Assembly: GCF_900103545.1 (NCBI RefSeq)
Contig: NZ_FNHH01000002.1
Span: 209,462-273,461, forward strand
Direction: 5' to 3'
Length of the DNA: 64,000 bases
Origin: Daejeonella rubra
GTDB lineage: Bacteria; Bacteroidota; Bacteroidia; Sphingobacteriales; Sphingobacteriaceae
Part shown: one piece after another, positions 62,723 to 64,000 of the stretch
Layout: every line of letters starts with the position of its first letter
Numbering within the stretch: the first letter of the stretch is position 1
Notes under the pieces: generated by a model
Database searches by the model: none
What the model was told of the DNA's origin: nothing
What the model saw: only the letters and a program-made list of their open reading frames with translations
Program-made: the position numbers and the translations under genes

Positions 62723-63817
62723 ATGGAAATAGAAAATAGAGAAGCGGTTTTAAATGAATATGGTTTTAAGCTGGATGAGGTTATTATTAAGCCATTTGGA
62801 ACGGGGCATATTAACTCAACATTTTTGGTTACTCCCAAAAACGCCAGTGCGCAGTTTATTTTGCAAAGTATTAATATCAACGTTTTCAGAAAGCCTGAGA
62901 TCATTGCTCAAAATGTTAAGCTGGTGGCAGATTTTCTTGCAGAACATTATCCTGAGTATTTATTCGTAAAGGCTATTCCAACAATTAAAGGCGAGGAAAT
63001 GGCTGTAGTAGAAGGGGTTTACTGGCGATTAACAAGTTTTATAAACAATTCGATCTCATTTGATACCTTAAGTGATCCAAATCAAGCTTATGAAGCCGCT
63101 TTGCAATTTGGAAGGCTTAATAAGCTGCTTTCAAATTTCGATGCTTCACAATTAAAAGAAACAATTCCCGGTTTCCATGACCTTGGCTTACGTTATAAAC
63201 AGTTTACTGATGCCCTGGAAGCGGCATCAGAAGTTGTAAAACAAAAGGCATCGAAAGAAATCAGTACAGCCCTGCATTACCGCTTTATTCTTGAATATTT
63301 CAATTCATTTAAGAATTCCAGGGAGTTCCCGGATAGAGCAATGCACCATGATACCAAGATCAGTAATATGCTTTTTGACAAGGATACCATGAAGGGCATC
63401 TGTGTGATCGATCTGGATACCTTAATGGCTGGTAAATTCATTTCCGACCTGGGAGATATGATGCGAACGTATCTGTGTGCATTCTCTGAAAATGAACCTG
63501 ATATTAGTAAGATCACTATCCGTTTAGAATATTTTGAAGCTATTGTAAATGGGTATCTGCATGAAATGGGCTCGATATTAAGTCCGGTAGAAAAAGAACT
63601 GATCCTGTTTTCAGGGAAATATCTGATCTATATGCAGGCAATAAGGTTTTTAAGCGACTACCTTAATGGTAATATTTATTATCCTATTGCTTATCCGGAA
63701 CAAAACCTCGACCGGACTAAAAATCAATTTAAATTATTGTCTGAATTATTTGATAACGAGAAAATATTAGTTGATATCGTAAATAAATGCTTAAAAGAAC
63801 ATAAAGCCAGGAGATAA
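62723..63817 (+). CDS. Aminoglycoside-phosphotransferase-fold kinase, NahK-like
   Basis: A 364-residue kinase from ATG 62723; a TTG 15 bases earlier is rejected. The ATP-binding lobe has IKPFGTGHINSTFLVTP and the Lys-equivalent strand ASAQFILQSIN; the catalytic loop is MHHDTKISNMLFD (H-x-D-x-x-x-x-N) and the metal motif is VCIDLDTLMAGK-like, written here as CVIDLDTLMAG. The overall form is close to N-acetylhexosamine 1-kinases and other choline-kinase-like sugar kinases. Next to a transporter-like DUF5690 gene and a deacetylase, it may phosphorylate an imported amino sugar. Substrate inferred only. Confidence 0.72.
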   Translation: MEIENREAVLNEYGFKLDEVIIKPFGTGHINSTFLVTPKNASAQFILQSININVFRKPEIIAQNVKLVADFLAEHYPEYLFVKAIPTIKGEEMAVVEGVYWRLTSFINNSISFDTLSDPNQAYEAALQFGRLNKLLSNFDASQLKETIPGFHDLGLRYKQFTDALEAASEVVKQKASKEISTALHYRFILEYFNSFKNSREFPDRAMHHDTKISNMLFDKDTMKGICVIDLDTLMAGKFISDLGDMMRTYLCAFSENEPDISKITIRLEYFEAIVNGYLHEMGSILSPVEKELILFSGKYLIYMQAIRFLSDYLNGNIYYPIAYPEQNLDRTKNQFKLLSELFDNEKILVDIVNKCLKEHKARR

Positions 63818-63910
63818 TTTCTTTAGAGTTTGATATCCTAATAATCGAATTTCTTAAGTTTTAAGCTCATCTGAAAAATTTATTCAATTAATTAAGGAAT
63901 TTATATCATT

Positions 63911-63966
63911 ACTGTCCACTTAAAACAAGCTGAGTGACAGTTGGTTACAATTTAGTTCTTTGACAT
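63911..63966 (+). other. Window-end motifs: small inverted repeat and boxA-like sequence
   Basis: ACTGTCCACT (63911-63920) and AGTGACAGT (63932-63940) form an imperfect inverted repeat. GTTCTTTGACAT (63955-63966) resembles the boxA-like sequence that often stands upstream of rRNA operons and some mobile elements in Bacteroidetes. The sequence is cut off, so what follows is unknown. Confidence 0.3.
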
Positions 63967-64000
63967 CTTTGTAGTCTATATTTTTAAGTAGCTCATTTAC

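Overview
The window reads as chromosomal DNA from a member of the Bacteroidota, most likely Sphingobacteriales (Pedobacter- or Mucilaginibacter-like). The evidence is a type IX secretion type B sorting domain (gene at 13171), many families typical of or frequent in that phylum (DUF4290, DUF5690, DUF5009, DUF2911, GH109-like), AT-rich spacers, almost no Shine-Dalgarno sequences, and promoters of the Bacteroidetes type TTG-N19-TAnnTTTG (clearest ahead of the histone-like gene and tRNA-Leu). No phage, CRISPR array or complete insertion sequence was seen.

Layout. 1-3.2 kb: end of an unknown gene, a hipB-hipA toxin-antitoxin pair and a small exported protein. 3.6-8.6 kb: a four-gene operon of two paralogous amidohydrolases around a DUF5009 membrane acyltransferase-like protein, ending with a Tat-exported GH109-like protein; it looks like a glycan or amino-sugar unit. 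8.9-14.6 kb: serine hydrolase, PLP trans-sulfuration enzyme, small proteins and a T9SS cargo. 14.7-19.8 kb: Ca2+-type P-ATPase and PEP synthase on the minus strand. 20.3-26.9 kb: a 59-residue histone H1-like gene, small exported proteins, an AraC regulator with a VOC-like partner, a GT-C glycosyltransferase and a BtuF-like protein. 27.1-33.1 kb: tRNA-Leu(UAG), tig-clpP-clpX, AMP nucleosidase and cystathionine beta-synthase. 33.1-37.9 kb: a tight minus-strand operon joining an FAD oxidoreductase, a membrane polyferredoxin and two family 2 glycosyltransferases. 38.2-42.8 kb: murA, DUF4290 and a PcrA/UvrD helicase. 42.9-45.1 kb: a TPR protein with a histidine-kinase dimerisation domain but no ATPase domain, divergent from two very small exported proteins. 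45.2-63.8 kb: peptidases, a dipeptide epimerase, a DUF255 thioredoxin-fold protein, a SlyD-like isomerase, GH20 hexosaminidase, a YbiT-like ABC-F protein, hydrolases, a DbpA-like DEAD-box helicase, a PIG-L deacetylase, and a DUF5690 transporter-like protein followed by a sugar-kinase-like protein.

Working together: several loci point to N-acetylated sugar and cell-wall peptide recycling (GH109-like, DUF5009, GH20, PIG-L, NahK-like kinase, M20 dipeptidase, dipeptide epimerase), though they are not in one operon. The most unusual pieces are the ATPase-less TPR/HisKA protein beside two small exported peptides, the redox plus glycosyltransferase operon, the MurA with Asp in place of the fosfomycin-target Cys, and the ABC-F protein with only one complete ATP site. 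Start codons were moved where a longer frame began at TTG/GTG or inside a terminator (hipA, 12643, 24346, tig, AMP nucleosidase, TPR protein, NahK-like kinase). All functional calls come from reading motifs, without database searches.
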